The notes: generated from the sequence alone by a model not told the origin. A DNA stretch of 12,242 nucleotides from Bimuria novae-zelandiae CBS 107.79 (GCA_010015655.1 ML976665.1:97727-109968); one strand, 5' to 3'. Positions 1-8,080 are shown, counted from the first letter of the stretch. Numbers and translations are program-made.

Positions 1-108
1 CGAGCAAGTGTAATAACTAGAACATGTTAGAGATATATTATTAACAGGTTAAGAAAAGTAAAATAAAATAATTACTTTTTCCATGTTGCCTTAAAAACTT
101 TCTAATAA

Positions 109-528
109 TTATCTCGTTAAGGTTACGTTGCTTAATCCTCTTAAAAGAAACATCAACTTCGAAAGTCTCTTGTTGTACAAGGATTTTAGCTTGTCCTTTC
201 GTAAAGCAAATAATTTGAACTCCTGAGGAGTCATTGTATATGCCTTGGATGTAACCCTAAAATAGGTTAGCAAGTTGTTTATAACATGTTCTAAAGCGGT
301 TGTGTCTACATCTATCGCGTTCTTATGCCTTTGCTCATACTCAAATACTACACCTGCAAAATCCTTTCCCTCTGGCCAATACGTAATCTGTTGCTTACGT
401 ATAATGGATGATATTCGATCAAGATTATTAAAGGATATGTGAAGGTCGGAGAGAGTCCTTGCATTGTTCTGACGACAGTATTGTTCTAGTAAAGGACTGC
501 GAAGGAATGAGCCTATAATAATGTTATA
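109..528 (-). pseudogene. C-terminal part of an unknown protein, truncated at a transposon edge
   Basis: The minus strand is open for 139 codons (528 down to 112) and ends at a TAA at 109-111. The next in-frame stop upstream is at 529-531, inside the mutated DNA that begins near 522, so the true N-terminus is missing. The only Met is near the C-terminus, so this is not a complete short gene. The predicted product is hydrophilic and rich in Lys, Arg, Leu and Asn, probably helical, with residues such as YWPEGKDF and FKLFALRKDKLKSLYNKR. CpA and TpG are common here, unlike the rest of the window, and no RIP-type stop is present. I do not recognise the family. It reads as host or low-copy sequence broken by the element at 522; the N-terminal part could lie beyond the nest to the right. 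It might instead be an unmutated piece of a transposon protein. Confidence 0.55.
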
Positions 529-1520
529 TTAGAGTGGAGTAAGATATCACATGATATCTTCAACCTAATGTAGACTAGTTGCTGACTACGACTTTGCTAC
601 TTAAGCAGTTTCTCCGTTTAGCCTATTATAATTAACTTAGTCTCTTATTCCTACTTGCTACCTATCTTATCCCTTATAGTTATAAGCCTAGCATACGCTT
701 AATTTAACTATAGTTTACACTTTACCTACTTACTTACTACACGTGCTTTCCACGACGGAGATTAACTTAATAAGCTTTAGTTTACTATAATAAGTAATAA
801 AGAGGATAAGCTAATTATTAAGGAGATAATTATCCTTAACAAGCTAAGTAACTAGTTAAAGTAGATCTTTTTATAAAAAAGGACCGCTAAGGCATACAAG
901 CTCTAGGACTATTATAACCTAGATTTAATAGTAGATACTATTAAGAAAATCTATAATAAGAAATCTAAGGAGAGGCTACTACGCTTATTTAAAAAGGATA
1001 ACATACCTAATGAAGATTTAAGCATTGTCTAGGGCGACGATGATATTAAACTAGACAAACTTACGAGAACTAAATAAGAGGACTACACTTTTTAGCATAG
1101 GTTCTACGCAACGAAGCTAGTAGCATAGTAGAAGAAAGAGAACGCTCTTAATAATCTAATATAGGAGATTATAAGGATAATTGCTAGCAGGCATATCCTA
1201 GTTATTAAGGATACTAAAATACTATATAAATAACTTACTTAACTTAAGAAGATATTCTGTATGTTAGTAGCAGAATAGAAGTATAAGTTACTTAAGTAAT
1301 ACGATAAGATTAAGAAGGTTCTATAATAGTAGAAGAATAATAAAAAGTAGAGAATAGTTTACTACTATAATTATTAGCTAGTATTAAGCAAGTATATTAT
1401 AAAGTATTATAAAAGTACTAGGCTTATAACTATAGCGCATAGTTATAATAATTAGGGAGCTTAAAAATAAAGTCTATTAAGGAAAAGAAGCTCTATAATA
1501 ACTAGTTATTTATAAGTTTA
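522..1520 (+). mobile_element. 5' part of a RIP-degraded Ty1/Copia-type LTR retrotransposon
   Basis: A sharp change in base composition occurs at about 522. The sequence there starts TGTTATATTAG, a typical Copia LTR opening, preceded by AATAA (517-521), a possible 5-bp target duplication. About 150 bp further, AGTTATAAGCCTAGCA (near 679-694) resembles a mutated initiator-tRNA-Met primer binding site of the Copia type, which would make a short LTR of about 155 bp. A gag-like pseudogene follows at about 796-1515. No second LTR, protease, integrase or RT of this element is visible, so its 3' part is deleted or lies outside the window. The LTR start and primer site are inferences from position and resemblance. 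Confidence 0.5.
796..1515 (+). pseudogene. gag: Copia-type gag pseudogene
   Basis: One reading frame (frame of 811) can be followed for about 240 codons with no indel, although it contains some 20 or more TAG/TAA stops. Near its start are two paired Leu/Trp-type stretches. A segment reading KKRTAKAYKLxDYYNLDL resembles the region of Copia gag that reads W-x-W with RAEAxxLWDYxNP. It is followed by an acidic Pro/Lys-rich linker, then a helical stretch with HRFYA, KDTKILYK and LVAE-KYKLLK-YDKIKK. This matches fungal UBN2-like gag proteins, which form the virus-like particle. Stops sit where Trp or Gln is expected (for example after YKL and before LT). It is the only recognisable gene of the Copia element. 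The family call rests on pattern memory, not on a search. Confidence 0.5.
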
Positions 1521-1862
1521 GAGAATCGCGTGCTTGGCTACTTAGCTACTTGGCTTAACCCTAGCTAGCGCAGAAAACTCTAGTAAGGTGCCTTTTGCAA
1601 CAGTTCTTATAGAAATATTTAGTTAAGTAAAAAGGCTACCTCCACTTAGTAAATATATAAAAACCTAAATATAAACTTTATAAGAACTACTAATAGCTTT
1701 TAAAAATGGCACGAAGCAAGATCTATAACCACTACTACTATACTAAAGTAACGTAAAAAAGCTTTAAAGGAAACGAAACTTACGACATATTAATAATTTA
1801 AGAAGATATATAAACTAATAACACTACGTAGTAGAAGTAAAAGGCTTTAACTAAATTATAGA
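1521..1862. other. AT-rich mutated DNA without a recognisable gene
   Basis: Stops occur in all frames I read. The Copia gag frame can be extended through here (a stretch with about 30 sense codons near 1560-1620), but I cannot match it to a zinc knuckle or protease. A short imperfect repeat of GGCTACTT/GCTACTTGGC lies at about 1537-1555. It is probably the remainder of the Copia gag-pol region or another element's edge. Confidence 0.4.
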
Positions 1863-2200
1863 CTAGTCTATTACCTTAGTACTTAAAGCAGTATCGAGAT
1901 TAATTAATACTATAGCCTAAGTAAGTTCCTTATAAGCTTCTAGAGCTTCTAACTTATCTACTGTAAATATACCATGATTAAATAACTTTTATTTTTTCTA
2001 ATATCAGTTTTTACGCGAATTACGCAAATGCGCCATTTTCCCTCGTGCTAGAAAAGCACGCAAGAGCGCTATATAAGTAAGCTCTTCTTTTACCTAAAGT
2101 TTTGCCAACTTCTTAGCCTCTAACCTTTCTACTCTTTCTAACTTAGCGTCTATTTTTAAATAATTTAATAAAGGAATCTCCTCTAGCTCACACTTCTAAT
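1863..2200 (-). pseudogene. Decayed helical C-terminal tail of a transposon-type protein
   Basis: On the minus strand about 112 codons read as a Lys/Glu/Leu-rich helical segment (LKIDAKLERVERLEAKKLAKL, then RAFLARGKMAHLRNSRK, then TVDKLEALEAYKE). It is interrupted by a few RIP-type stops and one TGA. Fungal transposon-associated proteins often end in a tail of this kind: a coiled coil with LARLRKQK-like repeats, then a DELEEAE-like stretch. I infer a relic of such a protein, lying opposite to the Copia gag. No catalytic domain is present, so the family is not assigned. An alternative is chance low-complexity coding likeness in AT-rich sequence. Confidence 0.3.
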
Positions 2201-2276
2201 TACTATACTAAATATAATTTATACACTTTAAGTACAGTAATAATAGTTAACAAAATATTTATTTTTTAGTATAGTA
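2201..2276. repeat. 12-bp inverted repeat around an AT-rich loop
   Basis: TACTATACTAAA at 2201-2212 is the exact reverse complement of TTTAGTATAGTA at 2265-2276, with 52 bases between. It lies upstream of the minus-strand coiled-coil relic. In such AT-rich sequence this may be chance; it could also be a remnant of element ends. Confidence 0.35.
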
Positions 2277-2474
2277 TAAATAGGTAACTATAGTAAATAC
2301 GTAATTTTACTCGAGACGATTAGCTTGCAAATAATAGTATTAGATAGATTAAAAAAGTAGCTTTATAAGTAATTAACTTATAAGAATATTAAGTCTAAAA
2401 AGAGGAGCTAATATTAGGATTTATTAAGACCTAATATAACGTAGGCGGGGTATAGATACTTATTCGTGCGACTA

Positions 2475-2615
2475 GCTAAGATTCCTGACTTAGTTACAAG
2501 TTTCGTGACTAATTTACGCATTCCAGAAATATCGGACGTCCCAGAAGTATCTTGGCACATGGGATTTTGGGATTCCTGGGACTCTTGGGATTCATGGGAC
2601 GAGTCATGTATATAG
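2475..2615. repeat. Little-mutated island with short imperfect tandem repeats
   Basis: CpA and TpG reappear in this stretch of about 140 bp between two heavily mutated elements. It contains a 9-bp tandem at about 2563-2600 (GGGATTCCT, GGGACTCTT, GGGATTCAT, GGGACGAGT). It also has a roughly 19-bp imperfect repeat (TTCCAGAAATATCGG near 2521, then TCCCAGAAGTATCTT near 2540) and a GACTTAGTTAC/GACTAATTTAC pair near 2489-2517. A minus-strand frame is open for 78 codons across it (2650 down to 2417, stop at 2414-2416). That frame gives repeated peptides (ESQESQESQ, DTSGTSDISG, KLVTKLVTK) but has no good start. It may be a minisatellite inside an LTR or unique sequence too short for RIP. Confidence 0.45.
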
Positions 2616-2831
2616 GAACGCGATAGTAATCTTCTACTATCCTGTTTAACCTATTTACTAATATATTGTTTAGATTTAACTTAGGCTCTTTTATTAATTT
2701 AATTGTGCTGTATATACTTTTAATATAAATGCCCTATTAATACCCGCAAGCTATTAATACCCCTTACCTATATTATTAACACTCTTGCCCGAGAACTAAC
2801 CCTTACCCCTTTAGGACCAGCTACCCCTCAA
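2616..2831. other. Mutated spacer, possibly LTR of the minus-strand Gypsy relic
   Basis: No gene is seen here. Read on the minus strand, it follows directly on the truncated RT. It has a GC-richer start (TGAGGGGTAGCTGGTCC near 2816-2832), two exact copies of CTATTAATACCC (2734-2745 and 2751-2762 as read on the plus strand), and a TATA-like CCTATATAC near 2610. This would fit an LTR joined to RT by an internal deletion, but no partner LTR is in the window to prove it. Confidence 0.3.
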
Positions 2832-3688
2832 GGCTTAATAATTAATTAGCGTCTAATATATTGCAGACGCGTTTATTAGTCTAAAGGACATTACTTAGTA
2901 TTTATACAGGCTATATTAGGTGTTAAACGCAGTTTTTCACTCGTGTCCCTTAGCTATTTGTAGATAGTAATATCTATTACGTATATTAAAATTTATAAAC
3001 TAATTAGTTCCTTAGAGTCTATATATTAACCCCGTAATTAAGGGTAGTAGGTACTGGTTCTTAATTATAGCTTTATTTAGCTATTTATAATCTATACAAA
3101 GTCGCAGCTTGCTATTCTTCTTAGGTATCTAAAGTATAGGAAAAGCCGCCAGGATTTAACTTTCTAAGATATAATGTTTCTCTAAGTTTTTCCTTAAGTA
3201 GTTTATACTTTTTTCTCTTAGTCTATAAATATTAAATATAGTTATTTTAGGCGTAGCTTCGTTCCTTCTACTAAAGGTATCTTATAATCTTATTTTTAGT
3301 GTTTTAATAATTCTTCTCCTTTAATCTCTTTAAAGAGTTCTATATACTCTTAGTACTTCAGTAGAATTTTATTAGCTTTCAATTTTATCCTAAGGCCTAA
3401 GTATTATACCTAGATTAGCCTTACTTAGCCTAGATTCTCTTCTATAACCTACGTAATTTTGGTAGCTAAAAGTTATTTAGTCCGTCCTTTAACCTGCCCT
3501 ACTAAAGTATTTGGGGTTAATAATTATATCCTTTAGAATTTATGTACATTAGTAACCTTTAGTATAGATTTTTTTTTAGCTAAGTAGCGTCTACTTCTCC
3601 TAGTTAATAACAGAATTATATTTTAGAAGCTAATTATAACGAATAATTGCTTTAAAACATCTAAGATCTATTATCGTGAAGCTATATT
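2832..3688 (-). pseudogene. pol: Ty3/Gypsy pol relic: protease-RT linker and RT N-terminal half
   Basis: Read on the minus strand, the order is that of Ty3/Gypsy pol. A linker gives EYxELFKEIKGEELLKH and DYKIPLVEGTKLR near 3240-3350. After an indel come KVKS and the KKNSKLRLCIDYKxLNK block (core at 3071-3103) and NQYLLPLIT. Next are FxIRNxYYxLQIAKGHE-KTAF, then the YKY-VMSFRLINA segment near 2865-2895, which corresponds to the usual YKYxVMPFGLTNAP. RT breaks off near 2832, before the YxDD box, so the palm domain is incomplete. In-frame stops and at least one frameshift abolish function. Its upstream side is cut at 3689 by the plus-strand Gypsy LTR. It differs from the plus-strand element in sequence and orientation and is a separate, older insertion. 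Confidence 0.72.
3684..3688. repeat. Putative 5-bp target duplication of the plus-strand Gypsy element
   Basis: ATATT lies directly before the TGTAAC that begins the left LTR. Gypsy integrases make 4-6 bp duplications, so the same five bases would be expected after the right LTR, which lies beyond the window end. Confidence 0.35.
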
Positions 3689-4095
3689 TGTAACAGAAAC
3701 AATCGCTCGTCGACACGAGAACCCTTAGCCAGTCAAGGCAGGATTTAAGATCATCCAAAAACCAACACTCATCCGTAATGGACCAATTTCGGATTTATTA
3801 GACCAATAGGGAACTACGGATCCGATTCGGACCTATTTTGGATCTATTAGACTAACGATTAATCTATAGCAGATATGTGCTAGCTAGCTATCTAGGATGA
3901 AGTGTATTTAGAGGAGCTTAGGACCTTTATAGTTTAGTACCTTTTCTATATCCTTTTGTACCAGGCCTATAAGCACTTAATTTATTTAGGACTACTTTCT
4001 TATACACGCACTCTTATACCTCTACTAAAAAATTTATTAATATTAATTTTTTAAGTAACTTACGCTAATATATTATACGGAAAAGGTTACTATTA
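3689..4095 (+). repeat. Left LTR of the chromovirus (3' edge uncertain)
   Basis: The start is fixed by alignment with the right LTR and by the TG opening next to the possible duplication. The 3' edge is not certain: no clear TACA end remains, and I place it between about 4060 and 4130, with GGTTAC at 4085-4090 as the best mirror of the opening TGTAAC. Both copies contain GTGCTAGCTAGCTATCTAG, a near-palindromic core (3877-3895 in the left copy). The first 170 bases keep many CpG and CpA sites that are TpA in the right copy. Confidence 0.75.
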
Positions 4096-4360
4096 CTAGT
4101 AATAACTTTAAAGAATATTACTATAAAAATAAAATAGACCCGCGTTAGCGCGTCCCTAGTTTTCTTTATAAGTAAGATTTTAAAGGCCTCCTGCTAACTA
4201 AAGCCTTTAGGTTTAAAAATCCTAATTATAAATAAATTAGATTAACTTTAGAAAAGTCGTGTAGAGTTACACTAAGGTAGAAAAGTAGTAACTACTAATA
4301 ACCTATAAACTTAAAATTAAACGTTAATATTTACTTTATTAATATTAAGAATAGCGCAGT
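4096..4360. other. Gypsy untranslated leader
   Basis: AT-rich sequence between the left LTR and the first gag-like codons. CGCGTTAGCGCG (4141-4152) is the only GC-rich feature, a short imperfect hairpin. I could not recognise a tRNA primer binding site; it may have been altered by mutation, or the element may self-prime as some fungal chromoviruses do. Confidence 0.35.
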
Positions 4361-5068
4361 AGGAGGCCTAGAGTTAGACTTAGGAAGACTGTTAGCCACC
4401 CCTAGAACCTTTAAAGAGCGAAGATAAAGAAAGTAATAATACTCTAAATAATCTTATTATTAGACCTAGAACTAATTTAGTTTAATTTACTAACCTAATA
4501 ATAGCTTTTTAGAACTAAATGCGTTAAATGCAAGCATAATTAGAGTAATTAACTAAAGTATTTTAAGCTAGGGACTAAACCTAGCCTATAATTAAATCGC
4601 CCCTAATAGCCCTCTAATACTAGTCTAAATCTCTCGCTACTATTATAGTAAAACTATCTAAATAAACCCCTATAATAGAATTCTTTATTAATGGAAAAGA
4701 ACCTACCTTTCCTTAATAATAAGTATTAATTAAGGACTATCTTAAGATTAATGTAGATTATTATCTAAGTAAACGCGCTTATATAGTATTAGTATAAAGA
4801 TATACTTTTAGTACTACTTGTAAATATTTAGAACCCTAGTACCTAGCTACTTTAGATACGTTACGGTTTAAGAATACTAAGGAGATAATTAAACTACTAT
4901 TATCCTTTTTTATATCTAGTAATAAGGAAGCTAAGTACTAGACTATATTTTAATATTTAAAAATAATCTTTAAGGAAACTTTCTCTGCCTTTAAGACAAA
5001 GTTTATTAGTGTAGTAATCTAGGATAGAGTTTATAAGGATAAATAGTTTTTATTTTTATAGGAAAAGA
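4361..5068 (+). pseudogene. gag: Gypsy gag pseudogene, 5' part, up to the Fot1 insertion
   Basis: The gag protein would form the virus-like particle. No start codon can be fixed. The first part is acidic, then Gln/Leu-rich. From about 4660 the frame reads like a capsid domain (SKxTPIIEFFINGKEPTF, later YLEPxYLATLDTLRFKNTKEIIKLL). The segment ETFSAFKTKFISVVI-DRVYKDK-FLFL resembles the retrotransposon gag fold, where the two interrupted positions are expected to be Trp or Gln. The gene is then interrupted by the Fot1/pogo element and resumes at 6928 in the same frame, so the insertion is the only large break. Stops are TAG/TAA throughout. Confidence 0.6.
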
Positions 5069-5070
5069 TA
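5069..5070. repeat. TA target duplication, left
   Basis: The dinucleotide TA immediately before the left inverted repeat matches TA at 6926-6927 after the right one. TA duplication is the rule for Tc1/mariner and pogo/Fot1 elements. Removing the element and one TA rejoins the gag frame. Confidence 0.85.
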
Positions 5071-5118
5071 GAGTCCCCCCCCCAGATTTAACCCAACCCC
5101 AGATTTAACCTAGTAAAA
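5071..5118 (+). repeat. Left terminal inverted repeat of the Fot1/pogo element
   Basis: It matches the reverse complement of 6878-6925 at 45 of 48 positions. Two of the three mismatches (5111, 5114) are CpA in the right end and TpA here, as expected from RIP; the third is at 5076. The repeat starts GAGTC, then a C-run, then two tandem copies of the motif CCCAGATTTAACC at 5081 and 5098, 17 bp apart, likely transposase contact sites. Confidence 0.92.
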
Positions 5119-5119
5119 G

Positions 5120-5132
5120 CACGCGACGCGCA
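5120..5132 (+). repeat. 13-bp subterminal direct repeat, left copy
   Basis: CACGCGACGCGCA occurs here, just inside the left end, and again exactly at 6841-6853 inside the right end, in the same orientation. In an AT-rich mutated window a GC-rich exact 13-mer is unlikely by chance. In pogo elements subterminal sites can help transposase binding; that role here is inference. Confidence 0.6.
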
Positions 5133-5335
5133 TGCATCACGCGTTATCCCCACTAATGTCTCCCTAAACACTAAAAAGACAATTAAATCGCGAAATTTAA
5201 ATACAGAAGGCTTTATATGCCTTTTAAAATAAAGATTTTTCTTCTCTAAATTCTGCTGTAGACTTCTTTGAAGTTTCGCGATGCACCTTACACCGCAGGC
5301 ATTATGGCGGCTTAACGTAGTTTGTAAGTCACGAA

Positions 5336-6877
5336 ATGGCTTAGATCCTATTAAACACGGAAGAAAAGACTCTTGTACGATAGATTAAGAACTACACTAT
5401 TACTAGAACCTAAATTACCTACTTAATACTAAAGGAGCTTACCCTCCTTATATAGGCCGCACGCGTTACGCACGCGTTATAACTAGCCCCTTCTTTATAA
5501 TTACTCTCTTATATTAATAATAAATAGATTACACGTTTCTAAAAGAGGAACCCTAAAATAGAAGGGGTATTTGCTAGGCATCTTAAGTATTTACGAAAGG
5601 AAGGAGCATCCTACGCGCGTGTAGAGCGCTGGTTTAACGTAGTAGCTTTAAAAATAGAGGAGCATGCGTACCTCCCTTCGGATATATAAAACATGGATAA
5701 GTCAGGATTTAGTATTAGTGAGGAGCAGATTATAAAGGTATTAGTGTACCTTAATACTGCTTAAAAGGACAAAGTAATTACTAGGAAGCAAGAATAGGTT
5801 ACAGATATTAAGTATATTAATACTACAGGCGAAGCGCTAGCTCCCCTCCTAATCTTTAAAGGAAATAATATTAATACACGATAGATTAATAAGCAATCGC
5901 CTCTAGGGTGGCATTTTGCTACTAGTAAGAATAGCTAGACATTAAATAACCTGGGTCTAGAATGGCTAAAGAGAGTATTTAATCTATTAACCCGCGATAA
6001 GGCTGCGGGGCGCCAGCGTTTACTTATCGCGGATAGATATAAAAGTTATATACGCGCAGATTTTATCGCCTACTATATAAAAAATTAGATTAATTTTCTA
6101 ATTATGCCTGCTTATTGCTCGTATATACTCTAACCTCTTAATCTTGGCATCTTTTTAGCGTTTAAACGGTATTACTCCTGTAAGACGTATGCGATATCCT
6201 GGCTTAGCTCACAGCGTATTCCGCAATTAGAGTAGATAGAATTGCTATCCTACGCACGAGAGAAGGTAATATTAAAGAAAAATATACTTAGTAGATAGCG
6301 TGCTACTAGCTTATAGCCTGCGTTACCTATGCGCGTCCTTAGTAACCTGCCTCGCAAGTCGCCCCCGCCATTACCTGTCCTAGCTACACTATAATAAGCG
6401 ACTAATCTAGATCTCTCTCTACTATAGAGCTCTCCTCCAGAGCTAGTAGAACTACTAAGATTAAATAAATAATTTGTAAAGTCGCTTCGCAAGGATCCTA
6501 TAGTCCTTTCGCTGGTGAAACGCTACGTAGAGCGGATGACACGCCTCTGCGAAATGCAGAATACTATAATAGCTATTTAAGCTAAGTAGATTGTAGATTA
6601 GTCTAAGCTTCTTTAGAAGCAAAAGAAGGCTAAGAAAGGAAAAAGAGTTTAACTAGAAGGTTAATTAATCTATATAATAACGGAAGTGTTGTAGATCGCC
6701 CGCGAGGAGGAGGCGAAGCTAACAATAAAACGAGCAAGGGGGCGCCTATAAAAGGTTACAGTACTAGAAGAAGATAGTCAGGAGGAAGCGGAAGGTTCGG
6801 ATTGTTTAGTAGATAGTTTATTAGAGGGGCCGGCAAAGCGCACGCGACGCGCAATGCGATCGCGTGCGCAGAGTTAA
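5336..6877 (+). pseudogene. Fot1/pogo-type transposase pseudogene
   Basis: From ATG at 5336 to TAA at 6875-6877 a single frame of 514 codons runs with no frameshift, but has two dozen or so TAG/TAA stops. Order of parts: a helix-turn-helix/CENP-B-like N-terminus (EEKTLVR-IKNYT at 5360, with a second HTH around HLKYLRKEGASYARVERWF at 5580-5635), then a DDE nuclease domain. The first Asp is kept in NMDKSGF (GAT 5696-5698). The second is kept in LLIADRY (GAT 6032-6034), although the Gly, Asp and His residues usual after it are changed. The third is lost: PLNLGIF has AAT at 6140-6142 where the family has PLDVGxF. A basic and then acidic C-terminal tail follows. The length is close to that of Fot1-type transposases (about 500-550 residues). 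Start choice: first in-frame ATG upstream of the conserved EEK segment. The protein would have cut and joined DNA at the element ends; it cannot now be made. Confidence 0.88.
6841..6853 (+). repeat. 13-bp subterminal direct repeat, right copy
   Basis: Exact partner of the left copy at 5120-5132. It overlaps the last codons of the transposase pseudogene, in a run of Arg codons, so coding constraint could partly explain its composition. Confidence 0.6.
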
Positions 6878-6925
6878 TTTTGCTGGGTTAAATCTGGGGT
6901 TGGGTTAAATCTGGGGGGGAGACTC
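6878..6925 (-). repeat. Right terminal inverted repeat of the Fot1/pogo element
   Basis: Reverse complement partner of 5071-5118. It begins one base after the transposase stop and ends GACTC before the TA duplication at 6926-6927. It holds the same pair of tandem motifs in inverted order, with both CpA sites kept that are mutated on the left. Confidence 0.92.
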
Positions 6926-6927
6926 TA
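6926..6927. repeat. TA target duplication, right
   Basis: TA directly after the right inverted repeat, matching 5069-5070. Confidence 0.85.
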
Positions 6928-7430
6928 ACACTATTTTTAAAAGCTCTAAATATAGGGTTTAAGTACCTATAAAATAATTTCTTTAAAAAATAGTAGCCTA
7001 CTTAATAGCCTTTAACTTAGAAACGCGGGATGTAATAACAAGACTCTTTACTTACTTTATAACTAGTATAAATTAACCTCTACGTTAGAAGAACGATAAG
7101 GAAGAAATTTACCTTAGTACCTTAACTAAAGTACTATATAGGCCTATTAATGAATCTAATCTAAACGCGCCTTAAGATAGGACAGTCCTACTATTATAAC
7201 CTTTAATTATATAGATAAGTTCTACCTTCTACTATAACTATAAAAAGTTAAAATACTTTATTAGAGATTGCCCTTAACCCCGCGTACGCGAGATTAGAGT
7301 AGAACTAGACTCTAATTAAGAATCCGTTAATATAGATAAGGAAGCATTCCTAGGAAATAAAGACGCCTAGGAAAAGCCTCCGCCCTAGGTATAAGTACGT
7401 ATAACCTTTCTAATATAGATTTATTAAAGT
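6928..7430 (+). pseudogene. gag: Gypsy gag pseudogene, 3' part with CCHC zinc knuckle
   Basis: The gag frame resumes after the transposon (LFLKALNIGFKYL). It ends in a nucleocapsid-type zinc knuckle at 7230-7271 with the exact C-x2-C-x4-H-x4-C spacing. Three ligands are changed by transitions: the two first Cys codons are TAC (7230) and TAT (7239), and the His codon is TAC (7254). The last Cys is kept (TGC 7269-7271) in the segment FIRDCP. The knuckle binds the element's RNA in active copies. The region after it is acidic and Pro-rich before pol begins. Confidence 0.75.
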
Positions 7431-8080
7431 TACTAAGAGGTCCTTACTTTTAAACCCCCCTTATACTCTATTTAAATAGGTACGGGATCTAACTTAATGC
7501 CCTTATTAATATTAATACTTAAAATTTTCTTTTTATTAATTTTTAAATTATAGCTTTTTTATCTTAGTTGCTTTATATTCTTATCCGAAAACTACCGTAC
7601 CGCGTTATAGTTTAAGGGTTCTTAAATAAGATTCGTACCCTAGTAGACTAATATATTTATTTATATATAAGGATAGATAGGCGAACGATCCGCAACTACC
7701 CCTTTATAGTAATAGACTTAGAAATATAAGACTATATCTTAGGACTCTAATAGCTTAAGCGCTTTAAGCTTTAATTAGATATAGAGTAGAATTAAATCTT
7801 ATAGCTAGTAAAGTATCCTCCGACCTATAATCCCTCTTAAAGTATCTTAATGCAGCTAGAATAGCTAATTTAAAACTTAGAGTTATAATAAGATATTAAT
7901 TATCAGAATATCCTATAAAAATAAAAATAATATTAGATAGAGAATAGCCCTATAGTTAATTATATTAAGGGCCTTATTCAACTACCTTATCCTCTCCCTC
8001 TAAGTAGGAAGATAGTACCCCTACCTTCTTAGGATCCCGCTCTAAAACCTGCCCGTTCCGTATCTGCTCCGCAGGCGATG
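7431..8080 (+). pseudogene. pol: Gypsy aspartic protease relic
   Basis: In the frame of the zinc knuckle, GTGSNLMPLL at 7479-7508 lies where the DTGSxLxPL active site of a retropepsin is expected; the Asp codon is GGT, not a RIP change. Further on, in another frame, VIDLEI-DYILGL--LKRFKL (from 7709) matches the end of the protease, where families have an ILGxxWL segment. The frame change between the two implies an indel. The last 200 bases are a linker to RT. The assignment is by order and motif; the sequence is poorly kept. Confidence 0.5.

Larger units (their letters stand above)
5071..6925 (+). mobile_element. Fot1/pogo-type DNA transposon nested in Gypsy gag
   Basis: It is complete in outline: 1,855 bp, 48-bp terminal inverted repeats, flanking TA, and one transposase pseudogene of 514 codons. 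Size, TA target and transposase layout fit the fungal Fot1 group of the Tc1/mariner-pogo superfamily, which cut and paste through a DD(D/E) nuclease. It lies in the same orientation as the Gypsy host. GC-rich patches (CGCG clusters near both ends) stand out from the flanks, yet the coding region has the same RIP-type stops, so mutation followed insertion or acted on other copies before it moved. A possible non-autonomous life with help from a functional copy cannot be excluded, since the ends are well kept. Confidence 0.93.

Noticed and set aside
522..2200. Alternative genetic code or stop-codon readthrough to explain the many in-frame TAG/TAA codons
   Set aside because: CpA/TpG loss affects non-coding parts too, and Asp-to-Asn, Cys-to-Tyr and His-to-Tyr changes go along with the stops, which RIP explains but recoding does not.
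2800..2832. Telomere-like CTAACCCTTACCCC segment, suggesting an interstitial telomere
   Set aside because: Only one imperfect TTAGGG-like unit is present, with no tandem array.
5076..5083. C-run as a possible sequencing or assembly artefact
   Set aside because: The right inverted repeat carries a matching run of the same overall length, so it belongs to the element end.
6250..6492. An 80-codon minus-strand ATG frame, the longest complete ORF with a Met start
   Set aside because: It lies antisense to the transposase pseudogene, whose plus-strand frame has clear family motifs through the same bases. The predicted peptide is low-complexity (Ser, Arg, Leu) and there is no supporting context.
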